A DNA stretch of 64,000 nt, taken from contig SDWH01000011.1 in assembly GCA_019550975.1 (NCBI GenBank), forward strand, positions 62,001-126,000, in the 5' to 3' direction. Both the position numbers and the translations under genes were made by a program. Below are positions 18,638-28,815 of the stretch, piece after piece; within the stretch, counting starts at the first letter, position 1, and each line of letters starts with the position of its first letter. Below the pieces are notes generated by a model. That model searched no databases, was not told the origin of the DNA, and saw nothing but the letters and a program-made list of their open reading frames with translations. This DNA comes from Bacteroidales bacterium SW299 (GTDB taxonomy: Bacteria > Bacteroidota > Bacteroidia > Bacteroidales > Bacteroidaceae).

Positions 18638-18667
18638 GGAGCATCTCTTTGGGATGCTCCTTTTTTA
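18638..18667 (+). terminator. terminator of the ferredoxin gene
   Basis: GGAGCATC (18638-18645) and GATGCTCC (18653-18660) form a perfect stem followed by TTTTTT. The T-run overlaps the stop codon of the convergent EamA gene. Confidence 0.9.
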
Positions 18668-19534
18668 TTTTCTTTCAGCCAGATAAACTCCTCCGACAAT
18701 ACAGGCCGCTCCGAGCAGCGATGTCAGCGTGATCTTTTCTCCCAAAATGAGATGGGCGGTGATGATGGTGGCAAGCGGATTGATGTAGAGATAGTTTGAC
18801 GCTTTTGACGCACCGATCATGCGCACGGTGGCATTCCATGAGATGTAGCAGAGCATCGAGGCTATCAGTCCCAGAAAAAGCAGGTTGGAATAGACTTCCG
18901 GCCGCAAAAGAAGCCCGATATGAAGCTCTTCCGGACGGAAGGCGAAATAAACCGGCAGCGACAGGATGCCATAGAAAAACACTTTCCGGGTGATGAAGAG
19001 TGTGGGATAAGCGCTTCCCAATCGCCGGAGCACCATGCAGTATAAGGCCCACGAAACGGCGGCGGCAAGTGTCAGCAGGTCGCCGGACAGGTTGAATTCG
19101 AGCGTTTCGTTTCCGTTGCATACGATAAGCGCCACGCCGGTCAGAGCGATGACCGTGCCTGGCAGAAAGAATCTTCTGAATTTCTCCTTGTAGAACAGCC
19201 GGGAAAGCAGCTGGGTGAATACGGGTGTCGTGCACACCAGCAGCGACACGTTTGAGGCCTGGGTGATTTCCAGCGCCGTGTTTTCGGTGATGAAATAAAG
19301 CGATCCTCCGAAAAGACCAGCCAGAAGCAGAAACAGTTCGTCGCGCAGGCTGTTGGCCATGAATTTCTTGTGCGAAATGGCCAGCAGGCATATGTACGCC
19401 ACCAGAAAGCGGTAGAGGAATATTTCTGCGGGAGGAAGTCCTGAACTGATCAGAATTTTGGAAGATACGAATGTGGTACCCCAGATGCACACCGTCACGA
19501 TGGCAAGGAGGTGGAATAAGTTTTCAGATTTCAT
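18665..19534 (-). CDS. EamA/DMT-family transporter
   Basis: A 289-residue membrane protein with about 10 hydrophobic helices in two EamA repeats. Typical phrases are IWGTTFVSSKILISSGLPPA near the start and ATIITAHLILGEKITLTSLL near the end. The family exports metabolites such as amino acids; the substrate here is unknown. The open frame extends to 19579, but ATG at 19534 (MKSENLFHLL) puts the first helix at the usual position, so I chose it. It is convergent with the ferredoxin gene, and its stop codon lies in the ferredoxin terminator tail. Confidence 0.88.
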   Translation of the reverse strand: MKSENLFHLLAIVTVCIWGTTFVSSKILISSGLPPAEIFLYRFLVAYICLLAISHKKFMANSLRDELFLLLAGLFGGSLYFITENTALEITQASNVSLLVCTTPVFTQLLSRLFYKEKFRRFFLPGTVIALTGVALIVCNGNETLEFNLSGDLLTLAAAVSWALYCMVLRRLGSAYPTLFITRKVFFYGILSLPVYFAFRPEELHIGLLLRPEVYSNLLFLGLIASMLCYISWNATVRMIGASKASNYLYINPLATIITAHLILGEKITLTSLLGAACIVGGVYLAERK

Positions 19535-19627
19535 GTGAAATTTGACGAAGGTATACACAAAAAACACCACAGAAAGCATAAAACATGCGTTCCGGCTTTC
19601 TGTGGTGAAAATAAAGTTATGGCATGT

Positions 19628-20821
19628 TTATTTCAAGCGTGCCAATGTTTCCTTGATGCGGCGCATCGCTTCAACGATGTTCTCGTCGGATGTGGCATAG
19701 CTCATGCGGATGCACTCGGGAGCTCCGAATGAAGTTCCTCCCACGCAGGCTACGTGGCCCACTTCGAGCAGATACATGGCCAGGTCTTCCGCATTGCTGA
19801 CAACACGGTCGCCGTCTTTCTTTCCGAAGAAGGAGTCGCATTTCGGGAACAGGTAGAAAGCTCCCTGCGGCACGTTCACTTCAAATCCCGGAATTTCTTT
19901 TGCCAGCTTGACAATCAGGTCGCGGCGGCGTTCGAATGCCTTGCGCATTTCTTCTACGGGCTCCTGTGTGCCGGTATAGGCAGCTTCAGCGGCTTTCTGA
20001 GATACGGAGCACGGGCCGGAGGTGTACTGTCCCTGCAGCTTGTTTACTCCTTTCACGATCCATTCCGGAGCGGCGATGAATCCGATACGCCAGCCGGTCA
20101 TGGCATAAGCCTTAGAAACGCCGTTTACGATGACCACCCGGTCTTTGATGGCCGGGAACTGCGCAATGCTTTCGTGCTTGCCGATGTAGTTGATATGCTC
20201 GTAGATTTCGTCAGCGATGACGATGACACGTTCGTGTTTGGCCAGCACCTCTGCCAGTCCTGCCAGTTCTTCTTTGCTGTATACCGATCCGGTAGGGTTC
20301 GACGGAGAGCAGAGAATCAGCGCGCGGGTTTTCGGCGTGATGGCCGCTTCGAGCTGTGCCGGAGTTATTTTAAAGTCCTGCTCGATGCCGGCGCGCACAA
20401 TGACAGGCGTTCCTTCGGCCAGCTTTACCATTTCCGGATAGCTAACCCAGAAAGGAGCGGGGACGATCACTTCATCTCCCTTGTTGACCAGTGCGAGGAT
20501 GGTGTTGCATACGGACTGTTTTGCTCCGTTGGCGCAACTGATTTGTGCGGCTGTATATTCCAGACCGTTTTCCTTTTTCAGTTTTTCAACGATTGCGTTC
20601 CGCAGAGCCGGATATCCGGCAACGGGAGAATAGCGTGAATAGTTTTCATCGATAGCCTTCTTTGCGGCTTCCTTGATATGGTCCGGCGTGTTGAAGTCCG
20701 GTTCTCCTACGCTCAGGTTAATCACATCAACGCCCTGAGCTTTCAGTTCACTACTTTTTTGTGACATAGCCAGTGTAGCCGACGGCGACAGGCTGTTCAG
20801 ACGATCTGAAAGTTGGTTCAT
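19628..20821 (-). CDS. aspC: class I aspartate aminotransferase
   Basis: A 397-residue PLP enzyme of fold type I. Visible motifs are VGEPDFNTPDHIKEAA, the substrate/PLP region CSPSNPTGSVYSKEELAGL, ADEIYEHINY, and the PLP-lysine motif SKAYAMTGWRIG. It transfers the amino group between aspartate (or prephenate and related acids) and 2-oxoglutarate. Length and motifs match subgroup 1-gamma enzymes of Bacteroidetes. It is transcribed away from a hairpin that ends the upstream Bax-inhibitor-like gene. Confidence 0.93.
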   Translation of the reverse strand: MNQLSDRLNSLSPSATLAMSQKSSELKAQGVDVINLSVGEPDFNTPDHIKEAAKKAIDENYSRYSPVAGYPALRNAIVEKLKKENGLEYTAAQISCANGAKQSVCNTILALVNKGDEVIVPAPFWVSYPEMVKLAEGTPVIVRAGIEQDFKITPAQLEAAITPKTRALILCSPSNPTGSVYSKEELAGLAEVLAKHERVIVIADEIYEHINYIGKHESIAQFPAIKDRVVIVNGVSKAYAMTGWRIGFIAAPEWIVKGVNKLQGQYTSGPCSVSQKAAEAAYTGTQEPVEEMRKAFERRRDLIVKLAKEIPGFEVNVPQGAFYLFPKCDSFFGKKDGDRVVSNAEDLAMYLLEVGHVACVGGTSFGAPECIRMSYATSDENIVEAMRRIKETLARLK

Positions 20822-20860
20822 TTTTCCTTATGATGTTTAAAGTTGGATTTCTTTGCAAAA

Positions 20861-20898
20861 TAAGCTAATTTCTTGGATATATGAAAGAAATTAGCTTA
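20861..20898 (-). terminator. hairpin after the Bax-inhibitor-like gene
   Basis: TAAGCTAATTTCT (20861-20873) and AGAAATTAGCTTA (20886-20898) form a perfect 13-bp stem. On the minus strand it is followed by TTTTG, 10 bp after the stop codon of the 20908-21609 gene. Confidence 0.6.
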
Positions 20899-20907
20899 TG
20901 AAAGACG

Positions 20908-21609
20908 TTATTTCCTGTCGCCGAGTATTCTGAGCAGGTAGATGAACAGGTTGATGAAGTCCAGATACAGGGTGAGCGACCCCATCAGCGCTATTTTCTG
21001 TGTGGTCTCGTTCACTTCCACGTCATCTCCCGACAAAAGCTGCTTGATCTTCTGCGAGTCGTAGGCGGTCAGTCCCACAAAAAGCAGCACGCCGATATAC
21101 GAGATGATGAGGTCCATCATGGAGTTTTGCAGGAAAAGGTTGACCAGCGAAGCGATGATCAGTCCGATAACTCCCATGATGCACAGGCTTCCGATGCGGG
21201 TCAGGTCTTTTTTGGTGACATAGCCGTAGAGGGCTGTAGCTCCGAACGTGCCGGCCGTCACGAAGAAGGTCGTGGCAATCGAGCTCATGGTATAGACCAT
21301 GAACAGAACCGACATGGTGACACCGTTCAGCACAGAATAGAGGATGAACAGGATGGTTGCCGTTGTGAAGCTGATGCGGTGGATGCGTGCCGAAAGAAAC
21401 ATGACCAGTCCCACTTCTGCGATGAGAAGAATCCAGAACATCATGGAGTTCTGTGCCATTGCGTTGATCAGTGTGTAGGATTTGGCTACATAAAGCGCCA
21501 CAAAGCCGGTGATGGCCAGGGCCAGTGTCATCCATACGTATACGCTGCGGAACAGGGCGGTCTGGGCTGTCCTGTTCGCTATGCTTTTCACTAAATTGTT
21601 TGTTTCCAT
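20908..21609 (-). CDS. Bax inhibitor-1/YccA family membrane protein
   Basis: A 233-residue protein with seven hydrophobic segments and the BI-1 family pattern: LALAITGFVALYVAKS, VMFLSARI, then FVTAGTFGATALYGYVTKKD and the C-terminal LYLDFINLFIYLLRILGDRK. The last part matches the LYxDFINLFxxLLxIxG motif of YbhL/YccA proteins. These proteins are calcium-leak channels or interact with FtsH; the bacterial role is not settled. It lies 27 bp downstream of ribBA, in the same direction. Confidence 0.93.
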   Translation of the reverse strand: METNNLVKSIANRTAQTALFRSVYVWMTLALAITGFVALYVAKSYTLINAMAQNSMMFWILLIAEVGLVMFLSARIHRISFTTATILFILYSVLNGVTMSVLFMVYTMSSIATTFFVTAGTFGATALYGYVTKKDLTRIGSLCIMGVIGLIIASLVNLFLQNSMMDLIISYIGVLLFVGLTAYDSQKIKQLLSGDDVEVNETTQKIALMGSLTLYLDFINLFIYLLRILGDRK

Positions 21610-21636
21610 ATTGAAAGTTGTTGGTTAGATGTTTTT

Positions 21637-22851
21637 TTATTTGTTGAAATGGAGCGTATGTCCCATCCGGTCTTTTTTGGTATGGAGGTACCGCTCGTTG
21701 AAAGGATTCGGCGTCACTTCGATCGGAACGTTCTCTATGATCTCCAGTCCGTAGGCCTCCAGCCCGACACGCTTCACCGGATTGTTGGTGAGCAGCCGCA
21801 TTTTGTGGATTCCGATTTCGCGGAGAATCTGAGCGCCCACCCCGTAGTCACGCTCGTCGGCCTGATGTCCGAGGCAAATGTTGGCATCCACCGTGTCCAT
21901 TCCTTCTTCCTGCAGCTTGTACGCTTTCATCTTTTCCATCAGTCCGATGCCCCTTCCTTCCTGGTTCAGGTAGATGACAGCTCCCTTGCCTTCTTTTTCG
22001 ATCTGCTGCATGGCTTTGTGAAGCTGTTCTCCGCAGTCGCAGCGCATGGATCCGAAGATGTCGCCTGTGGCGCAGGAAGAGTGCACGCGCACCAGCACCG
22101 GTTCGTCGGGGCCGAATGTTCCCTTGATGAGAGCCACATGTTCCAGGCCGTTGCTCTTCTGCTTGAAAGGAATCAGGCGGAAATGTCCGTAGGCGGTTGG
22201 CATGTCCACTTCCACTCCCTTTTCTACCAGCGACTCCTGCTTCAGCCGGTAGGCGATCAGGTCGGCTATGGATATCAGCTTGAATCCGTATTCGTCTGCC
22301 ATCTGCTTGAGTTCCGGCAGGCGTGCCATTGTTCCGTCCTCGTTCATCACTTCCATCAGTGCGGCGGCCGGATACAGTCCTGCCAGGCGTGCCATGTCTA
22401 CACAGGCTTCGGTATGTCCGGCGCGGCGGAGTACACCCTTGTCTTGCGCATAGAGCGGATTGATGTGTCCCGGTCGTCCGAATGTTTCCGGGGTGGAGTC
22501 CGGATCAGCCAAAGCCTTGATTGTGGCTGCCCGGTCGGCTGCCGAAACCCCAGTGGTGCATCCGTCCAGCTTGTCGATGGTGATGGTGAACGGAGTTCCC
22601 AGCACGGAAGTGTTGTTCGTCACCTGATGAGGCAGGTCGAGCTCTTTGCAGCGTGATATGGTAATCGGAGCGCACAGCACCCCTCTGGCATGTTTCAGCA
22701 TGAAGTTGATTTTTTCGGGAGTTACCTTTTCGGCGGCAATTACCAGATCGCCTTCGTTTTCGCGGTCTTCGTCATCAACGATGATGATGAATTCGCCCTT
22801 CCGGAAATCTTCTATTGCCTCTTCAATTGTGTTGAGTTTCACTTTTTCCAT
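21637..22851 (-). CDS. ribBA: bifunctional 3,4-dihydroxy-2-butanone-4-phosphate synthase / GTP cyclohydrolase II
   Basis: A 404-residue enzyme for the first steps of both branches of riboflavin synthesis. The DHBP synthase domain (1-~205) shows [16 protein letters not shown] and [20 protein letters not shown]. The GTP cyclohydrolase II domain shows the zinc-binding region [18 protein letters not shown] and [19 protein letters not shown]. The open frame runs upstream to 23010 through the neighbouring gene, but ATG at 22851 ([13 protein letters not shown]) gives the normal length and a 20-bp gap after the LptF/G gene. No FMN riboswitch is present. Confidence 0.97.
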   Translation of the reverse strand: MEKVKLNTIEEAIEDFRKGEFIIIVDDEDRENEGDLVIAAEKVTPEKINFMLKHARGVLCAPITISRCKELDLPHQVTNNTSVLGTPFTITIDKLDGCTTGVSAADRAATIKALADPDSTPETFGRPGHINPLYAQDKGVLRRAGHTEACVDMARLAGLYPAAALMEVMNEDGTMARLPELKQMADEYGFKLISIADLIAYRLKQESLVEKGVEVDMPTAYGHFRLIPFKQKSNGLEHVALIKGTFGPDEPVLVRVHSSCATGDIFGSMRCDCGEQLHKAMQQIEKEGKGAVIYLNQEGRGIGLMEKMKAYKLQEEGMDTVDANICLGHQADERDYGVGAQILREIGIHKMRLLTNNPVKRVGLEAYGLEIIENVPIEVTPNPFNERYLHTKKDRMGHTLHFNK

Positions 22852-22871
22852 AATTGAACTGATATATGTTT

Positions 22872-24767
22872 TTATAATAGTTTCTGTCTGATTCTTTCCT
22901 GGATATCCTTGTTTGTCTTGATGATGACCTTCAGGTCTTTGTCGAGGCGCACCCTGTATCGCCAGATGTTCAGCCAGAGCAGCAGTCCGGCCGGAACGAC
23001 CACTCCGCACAGCATGTTGAGCCAGCGGTTGTCGAACAGGCTCTTGTGGGCTTTAACAGAGAGGAACGGATAATTGTTCATCATGTTCAGCAGCACCGTG
23101 TCCGTTGAGTTTGAGAGTTCTTCCACCAGCTCCTCGATCTGCCTGCTGATGTCTGCTATGGCATCGTCGGGCGTGTTGTTGGTGAAAATCCGGTAGTAGT
23201 TCGGCGGTCCGAGCAGCTTGTGGGTTGCGGCATAGTCTGCACATTCTGCGCTGACTTTTTCCAGTTTGCTGATGTCTTCTGCATAGTCGGGCGTCTGGAT
23301 GATGACTTCTTTCTTGAAGATGTGCCGCGACACCCGGATGCCGAACACCTTGCGGAAGAATGCCGCGTATACGTCGATATTGAACACCACGGAGTCTTTG
23401 TTTGATTTGTAGGTGAGGAATCCGCCCAGCGGAGCCAGGACGACTGTGCTCATCCATGTTCCCAGCACGATGTTCATTTCGCCGCTCTTCGCCACGCGCG
23501 TGGCTCCTGAGTCGATGATGTAGTAGAGCACGAATATCAGCACGGAAATGACGACCGGCATTCCCAGTCCCCCCTTCCGTATGATGGCGCCCAGCGGTGC
23601 TCCGATAAAGAAGAAGATGATGCATGCCAGCGACAGGGTTATCTTTTTGTGCCAGTCAGAGCGGTGTCCTCTGATCCGTCCGTCCACATCCTGCGTGGTG
23701 AAGCTCTTCAGCGACCATTCGGAGGCGAGCGACGCCACGCGGCTTCTGGTTGAGTTCAGTGTCTTGTATTTCTGCGCTGCGGTCAGGCTGTTGAATATGC
23801 TGTCGGTGTTGATGTGCGTAATCTTCTGTTCGGCCAGCCTGGTCGAATCCCTTGCAGTCAGCGGAGGCTCTTTGTATGTGCGGTCCATGGCCTCCTTGTA
23901 GAGCGAACGTCCCACGCTGTCGGCATACATGCTGAGCGAGTCGATGGCCAGCGATATTTCCCTCATGTTCTTGATGTCCGAGCGCTGGTTCAGGAAGTTT
24001 CCGTCCACCATTTCAAAGTTTGTGTCGAAAGCGATGAGCGTATGCTTTTCCTTGAAGGTTTCTCTTCTGTACGGCACGTTTCTGGAGATGACCGACTGCG
24101 AGCGGAGGTTTTCAAATTGTTCTCCGTTGTAGAGATGCAGGAAGAGGTGCTTCTTGTCGGCCGTCAGTTCCAGCTTTCCCTCTTCCGCCCAGATGATGTG
24201 CGCGTTTTCGAATCCGTCGGAAAAGTTGTAGATGAGCACGTCTTTCAGCATTCCGGTTTTGCGGTCTTTGTGCTTCACGTAAATGTTGTAGCCTTCGATG
24301 TCGCTGTAGAAAACCCCTTCAGGAATGTCCACTTCGGGCGACTTCTGTTTCATGGATACCAGGAGCGTCCACAGTTCTTTCTGGGCTTTCGGCCCCACCA
24401 CATTCTGGAAAAAGAAAGAAAGCACGCCCAGGAAGAGGCAGAAGAGCACCACGGGACGCATGATGCGCAGCAGCGGGATGCCCGCCGCCTTCATGGAAAG
24501 CAGTTCGTATCGTTCGCCGAAGTTTCCGAATGTCATCAGCGCCGCCAGCAGAATGGCCAGCGGAAGCGACAGAGGTATCAACGTCAGCGCCGACAGAAAA
24601 AAGAATTGTGCAAGCACGTTCATTTCCAGTCCTTTCCCCACCAGTTCGTCAACGTATCTCCAGAGGAACTGCATCATGAAGATGAACAGGCAGATAAAGA
24701 ATGTTCCGGCGAAGAGCAGCAGAAAGCTCTTGAGAACAAATATGTCGAGTTTCTTTATGCGTAGCAT
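22872..24767 (-). CDS. LptF/LptG (YjgP/YjgQ) family lipopolysaccharide export permease
   Basis: A 631-residue inner-membrane protein. Residues 1-~125 contain helices typical of LptF/G ([60 protein letters not shown]). A periplasmic beta-jellyroll region follows, then C-terminal helices near 370-430 ([20 protein letters not shown]). With LptB the family extracts lipopolysaccharide and hands it to LptC. It is longer than the usual ~360 residues: an insertion before the second helix block and a C-terminal extension with another hydrophobic segment, as common in Bacteroidetes. ribBA follows after 20 bp. Confidence 0.9.
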   Translation of the reverse strand: MLRIKKLDIFVLKSFLLLFAGTFFICLFIFMMQFLWRYVDELVGKGLEMNVLAQFFFLSALTLIPLSLPLAILLAALMTFGNFGERYELLSMKAAGIPLLRIMRPVVLFCLFLGVLSFFFQNVVGPKAQKELWTLLVSMKQKSPEVDIPEGVFYSDIEGYNIYVKHKDRKTGMLKDVLIYNFSDGFENAHIIWAEEGKLELTADKKHLFLHLYNGEQFENLRSQSVISRNVPYRRETFKEKHTLIAFDTNFEMVDGNFLNQRSDIKNMREISLAIDSLSMYADSVGRSLYKEAMDRTYKEPPLTARDSTRLAEQKITHINTDSIFNSLTAAQKYKTLNSTRSRVASLASEWSLKSFTTQDVDGRIRGHRSDWHKKITLSLACIIFFFIGAPLGAIIRKGGLGMPVVISVLIFVLYYIIDSGATRVAKSGEMNIVLGTWMSTVVLAPLGGFLTYKSNKDSVVFNIDVYAAFFRKVFGIRVSRHIFKKEVIIQTPDYAEDISKLEKVSAECADYAATHKLLGPPNYYRIFTNNTPDDAIADISRQIEELVEELSNSTDTVLLNMMNNYPFLSVKAHKSLFDNRWLNMLCGVVVPAGLLLWLNIWRYRVRLDKDLKVIIKTNKDIQERIRQKLL

Positions 24768-24846
24768 CCTAAGTTTCGTGTATTATCAAGATGCAAAAGT
24801 AGCATAAAAAACAGACACGGAAACAATGTTTTGTGAAATTTTAGGT

Positions 24847-25230
24847 TTATAGTCCGAAAACTCTCCGCAGTGTTTCGATCTGCGAGTCCCATAGTTCGCG
24901 TGTGTCGTCTTCCTCTTCGGGGTCTGCAAAGTCGGTCACTTCGAGCACGTGGTCGGTGGTCAGTTCGTTGTAGTGTATCTTGAATTCAAAGTACGTCTTG
25001 GCTTTTTCTTCATCGAGCCAGTGGAAGCGGATGAAATATTCCGATCTGTAGTTCACCACCTCTGCCTCTCTTGTTTCTGTCTTTCCCCACTGGAAGGTGA
25101 ATTTCTTGTCTGTGCGCGTCACCTTGTCGGCAAACCAGCGTTCAAGTCCTGCCGGTGTGCTGATGGCATTCCATATGATTGTTCCCGATGAAGGGTTTAG
25201 CGGATACTCGATATGTATTTTTCGTTTCAT
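24847..25230 (-). CDS. START-like (SRPBCC) domain protein
   Basis: A 127-residue single-domain protein with the helix-grip pattern of AHSA1/START-like proteins of Bacteroidetes: YPLNPSSGTIIWNAISTPAG, LERWFADKV, FQWGKTETREAEVV, FIRFHWLDEEKAKTYFEFKI and a C-terminal helix WDSQIETLRRVFGL. Such folds bind hydrophobic ligands or act as co-chaperone-like modules. No specific function is known for this group. It has no signal peptide and stands alone between the LptF/G gene and a divergent secreted-protein gene. Confidence 0.85.
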   Translation of the reverse strand: MKRKIHIEYPLNPSSGTIIWNAISTPAGLERWFADKVTRTDKKFTFQWGKTETREAEVVNYRSEYFIRFHWLDEEKAKTYFEFKIHYNELTTDHVLEVTDFADPEEEDDTRELWDSQIETLRRVFGL

Positions 25231-25664
25231 GGTGTTTTTCTTTGGTTTTATGTAATGGCGGCAAATTAAAGTATTTTTTTCCGTACCGCATAGCGAATCG
25301 CTTTATTTTTTTCTCGTTGCTGGCGGATGGAGTAAAGGCCGGGTTGAAGCGGCTTGTTTTTTTGACCCGTAAAGTCGGTTGAGATAACGGCTCATTTTAA
25401 TCAAGATGATGGGAAACGTTGGACAGGATGACGGCTTATTTTTCGGAGGGAGTAAAATGCGCCCTGCTTTTCCGTTTTTCATTCCGGCGGAATGCTCCGC
25501 TTTTGGCGTGCAAATGTATGCTAAATGTTTTGTTTTGCGGTATATTCGTTTTGTTTTGTCGGTAAACTGCATTAGTTTTACAATTGCTATGCTTGCATTT
25601 AAAAATGCATGAAAGCAGCCTTGTTGCTTTTTGAAAGTAAATGATAATTGAAATACATAACAAG
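25231..25664. other. intergenic region between divergent genes
   Basis: A roughly 430-bp stretch between the START-like gene (minus) and the small secreted-protein gene (plus). It contains T-rich runs and short open frames with no family resemblance. No convincing promoter pair or RNA motif was found. Confidence 0.45.
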
Positions 25665-26156
25665 ATGAAGAAGACGGCGTTATTGTTGGCAGGACTCGGC
25701 TTTTGTCTGTTGGTCCATGCAGAAGAACCTGCAAGGAATTTTTACTTTGCCGGATACAAGGTCGTGCTTATTCCGTCGGACACGTTTCGCGTAGAGGTGG
25801 AAAATCCGGATCTGGGGATTCAGGAGATGAAAGACGGAACCTTGTCGTTCACCCTCAAAGACGCAAGCGGGCAGATGCCGAAAGATGTGGTGCGCATCTA
25901 TACGAATGACGTTCGCCGCATCAGCATGATATATTCTGAACTGGTTGCAGACCGGCCGTTTGCAGTGGATTCGTTAAGCCTTTCTCTGGCTTCAGGATCA
26001 AAGGGCAGGGTGAACGTAAAGACAAAGTACTTGCAAGTATCGGCAGGAGCCGGCAGCCGGTTGCGTGTGGAGGGAGAAACTGATGTGTTTGATTGCACGC
26101 AACAAGGCAATAGCAAGGTCAGTACGGCCAATTTGAAAGTTGAAAAACATTTTTGA
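25665..26156 (+). CDS. small secreted protein, possibly GIN/DUF2807-like
   Basis: A 163-residue protein with a signal peptide (MKKTALLLAG through LLVHAEE). The mature part looks all-beta with the runs VLIPSDTFRVEVENPD, SLSLASGSKGRVNVKTKYLQ and AGSRLRVEGETDVFDCTQQG. These are reminiscent of the repetitive beta-helix of Bacteroidetes DUF2807 (GIN) adhesin-like domains, which often end in similar S/T-rich strands. That match is by eye only. The open frame starts at 25641, but ATG at 25665 begins exactly at the signal peptide. It is convergent with the GH89 gene. Confidence 0.6.
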   Translation: MKKTALLLAGLGFCLLVHAEEPARNFYFAGYKVVLIPSDTFRVEVENPDLGIQEMKDGTLSFTLKDASGQMPKDVVRIYTNDVRRISMIYSELVADRPFAVDSLSLSLASGSKGRVNVKTKYLQVSAGAGSRLRVEGETDVFDCTQQGNSKVSTANLKVEKHF

Positions 26157-26177
26157 TAAGGGCGCTTGCTCTTTGAA

Positions 26178-26245
26178 TCCAGCCGGAGCTTCGCAAAAGC
26201 ATGTTTCAGGCTGGATGATTGTCCGTACGCCCTTTTTCAGGGCGT
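26178..26245. other. two hairpins in a convergent gap
   Basis: ATCCAGCC (26178-26185) pairs with GGCTGGAT (26210-26217), and ACGCCC (26227-26232) with GGGCGT (26240-26245). They separate convergent genes and may stop transcription, but neither is followed by a clean T-run. Confidence 0.4.
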
Positions 26246-26259
26246 CGGAACATTATGGC

Positions 26260-28416
26260 TTAATTCAATTTTCCGAATATGATCTTCGCCGTTTCCACGC
26301 AATCGCCCTCTTGGGCTGACGGGTAGGTGTTGTGTTGCAAAGTCCACGCTTCTTCCAGTCCATAATAGTCGATGGATGCGGCAGGGTCTTCATCAGGAAG
26401 CTGGCTCAGGCGGTCGAGCCAGGTTTTCCAGCGCAGATAATAAAAGTCTTTCAGCAGACCGTTCCATTCCCGGTGGGCATAGTCGCGCAGCCCTCCTTCG
26501 TTTGCGGCATGGCGGTTGCCCCAGGTGGTAATCTGCACGCGCGCGTTCCATTCCAGCCAATCTTTTTCTGCGCCGGTGTGTCCTAAACTGCGCGCCTGTT
26601 CTATCCAGCTGCCTACCTTGAATTCGGGGCGGGTGGCGAGCAGGCGGTCCTGTGCCAGGAGGAGTTCGAGAAAACGGTCGGAGGCTTGTTTGAGCAGCTT
26701 CGGATCTCTTGCCTCATACGCGGCTCTTACCACTTTGTAAATCAGTCTGCCTTTTTCGGCAACAGCCTGGCGCACAACATCAATCAGGTCATACTCAAAG
26801 TTGTTGTTGCCTTTAAACCGGTCTGCCTCTTCCACAAACATGCTTGCCGCACGGATTACTTCAAGCGGATTGTAGTAGTCGGACATTTCTGACCACGAAG
26901 AAACTTGATATACCTTCAGCGAGGGGCGGGCACAGAAAACGGATTCGTGTGTGCCTTGCTGGGTGGAGCGGGCAGGGCAGTTGTAGATGGAGTTTCCGAG
27001 CAGCACCCAGGCCTCCCAGAGGCGCGGCGAGAACTTTCCGTAGCGGGCCGAAACATAGCCTTTCAGCCATTCGTCTTTCGAGAATCTGGCCGGGCGCCAA
27101 GGCAGTTCGCACAGCAGCTCGTACATCACCGGATTGTTTTCCGTGCCTTCCATGGTAATGCCTACTCCTTTCAGCGAATTTCCAAAAGGACTTTCCGCGG
27201 CTTTGTAGTACTCGTCGATGACATGCTGCATCTTGCCGTGGAGTCCCACATTTCCGCCATAGTTCAACAGCATGCAGTAGAGCCATTGGTGCCCGTCGAA
27301 ACCGTTTTTCCGGTACCAGGTGGATTCGGGATCACCCCATTGCGGGCGGCTTTCGGAGTAGAGGTCGAGCACGATGAGGTCACCCTTCGGTATGTTCTTT
27401 ATCATTTGCGGCCGTGGATTTGCTCCCCATGCCTGTATTACCCAGGTAGCGTTGGGGTTGTTCTTCTTCATAGCCTTCCAGATGGCTTGTCCGGCAGCGT
27501 CCAGATCTACTCCTGCCACCTTTCCGCCTTCGTGAAAAGGATCCATGCTGTAGTAGTCTGCCTTGCCGAACAGGCGGTTCATTTCCTTGTAGTAGAGTTC
27601 TGCTATCTCCTGAAAACGTTCGTCGGTGGGTTGCAGGAATGCGGGACGGTTGTAACCGTTCCAAGTACCGGGATCAGTCACGTTTACGCCCAGTTTCTCC
27701 CTGGCGTTATGGGGAAGCATGCCCGAATAGCCCGGCAGAATCGGCTGGATACCATATTCGTGCATGCGTTTCAGTATCTTCTTTTGCAAGGCTATGCGGC
27801 TTTCATACCAGGAGTCGGTGTTCGGTCCTCCCCATCCTTCGAGGTTATTCATCAGCCACCATGCCTGGAAGCCCGGGCCGGCAATGAACTCGTTTGCCTC
27901 TTCTTTCGAGTAGCCCAGCTTGAACAATACGTTGCGCCACACGGCGTCTGCACCCACCAGCGCCAGCGAAAGGTTGATGCCGTGGAGTGCCATCCAGTCT
28001 ATCTCTTTCTCCCAACGTTTCCAGTCCCAAAATGCCATTGTGTATGAAAAAGTGCAATAATTGAAGTCGTAACGAAACGTGCTGGCGGTTTCATGACGCT
28101 CTTTGTGCGGCACGGCCGGCAATACAGCGGGGAGCTGGGCGCTCATATTGTTCCACGACAAATGCACCCCTGCATGATATTTCAGATACCAGTTTATTCC
28201 CGTGGCAATGCTGACCGGGTTGTTGCCGCGTATGACCACTTTCTCACCCTTCTGGTCCAGCTCGAAGAAGTCGCTGGCAGAAGCCACCTGTTCAATGATG
28301 AATTTGCCGGAAGAACCCGGTGACACCCGTTCCAGCAGGCCCTTAACCGGTGATGCGGCCGAAACGGCTGTAAACAAACAAAGCAATATGAAGTTAAAAG
28401 CATAAACCCGTTTCAT
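26260..28416 (-). CDS. alpha-N-acetylglucosaminidase (GH89)
   Basis: A 718-residue secreted enzyme (signal peptide MKRVYAFNFILLCLFTAVSA). It has the three-part build of NAGLU enzymes: a small N-terminal domain, the catalytic barrel with FRYDFNYCTFSYTMAFWDWK, WMALHGINLSLALVGADAVW and DPFHEGGK (a likely catalytic Glu near residue 295), and a C-terminal helical domain. GH89 removes terminal alpha-linked GlcNAc from host mucin O-glycans or heparan sulfate; in gut Bacteroides mucin is the likelier source. The ORF can begin at 28422, but MKRVYAF at 28416 fits the signal peptide best. It is not in a SusCD locus. Confidence 0.94.
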   Translation of the reverse strand: MKRVYAFNFILLCLFTAVSAASPVKGLLERVSPGSSGKFIIEQVASASDFFELDQKGEKVVIRGNNPVSIATGINWYLKYHAGVHLSWNNMSAQLPAVLPAVPHKERHETASTFRYDFNYCTFSYTMAFWDWKRWEKEIDWMALHGINLSLALVGADAVWRNVLFKLGYSKEEANEFIAGPGFQAWWLMNNLEGWGGPNTDSWYESRIALQKKILKRMHEYGIQPILPGYSGMLPHNAREKLGVNVTDPGTWNGYNRPAFLQPTDERFQEIAELYYKEMNRLFGKADYYSMDPFHEGGKVAGVDLDAAGQAIWKAMKKNNPNATWVIQAWGANPRPQMIKNIPKGDLIVLDLYSESRPQWGDPESTWYRKNGFDGHQWLYCMLLNYGGNVGLHGKMQHVIDEYYKAAESPFGNSLKGVGITMEGTENNPVMYELLCELPWRPARFSKDEWLKGYVSARYGKFSPRLWEAWVLLGNSIYNCPARSTQQGTHESVFCARPSLKVYQVSSWSEMSDYYNPLEVIRAASMFVEEADRFKGNNNFEYDLIDVVRQAVAEKGRLIYKVVRAAYEARDPKLLKQASDRFLELLLAQDRLLATRPEFKVGSWIEQARSLGHTGAEKDWLEWNARVQITTWGNRHAANEGGLRDYAHREWNGLLKDFYYLRWKTWLDRLSQLPDEDPAASIDYYGLEEAWTLQHNTYPSAQEGDCVETAKIIFGKLN

Positions 28417-28422
28417 TGTCAT

Positions 28423-28765
28423 TCTTAAATTTAAAGTTGTTGGTTGTTTTAGTTCGTTTAAATTTTCCGATTCAGTATTTTTATCCTCCCCTTTTGCGTT
28501 TGTTTCCGGTCTGTTTCCCCGCTTTCACTCGTCAGACAGCCCGCTGTCATCCTCATCACACAAACGGAAATGCCTCAAAAACTCACCCCAAATTCAGCAC
28601 ACGATAAATTCAAAACAGTTTCTAAGTTTGCATGTCTTGGAGAAACGCTTTGGCAAGTTATCAAGAAAATCTTGAACGTGCAAGCGAAAATGGTTGTTGT
28701 AGTGTATATTTTTGGAATCGGAAAGCACATTCTATGGATTCGGCTGAAAAAATATGGGCATAGAC
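28423..28765. other. intergenic region upstream of tRNA-Met
   Basis: About 340 bp between the GH89 start and the tRNA-Met promoter. A 67-codon plus-strand frame (28570-28773) is present but resembles nothing and runs into the tRNA promoter. No other structure was seen. Confidence 0.45.
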
Positions 28766-28796
28766 TTGCGTAATTGAAAAACTTAGCTTACCTTTG
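28766..28796 (+). promoter_or_regulatory. tRNA-Met promoter
   Basis: TTG (28766-28768) lies 20 bp ahead of TACCTTTG (28789-28796), which is about 20 bp before the first tRNA-Met. The same -7 word precedes the tRNA-His pair. Confidence 0.7.
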
Positions 28797-28815
28797 CACC
28801 CGCAATCAGGAAGAT

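Noticed and set aside
22852..22871. FMN riboswitch ahead of ribBA
   Set aside because: Only 20 bp separate it from the upstream gene, so there is no room.
22852..23010. N-terminal extension of ribBA
   Set aside because: It lies inside the LptF/G gene; known RibBA proteins begin at the equivalent of ATG 22851.
26178..26245. Strong terminator between the secreted-protein gene and GH89
   Set aside because: Stems are present but lack T-runs, so they were listed only as hairpins.
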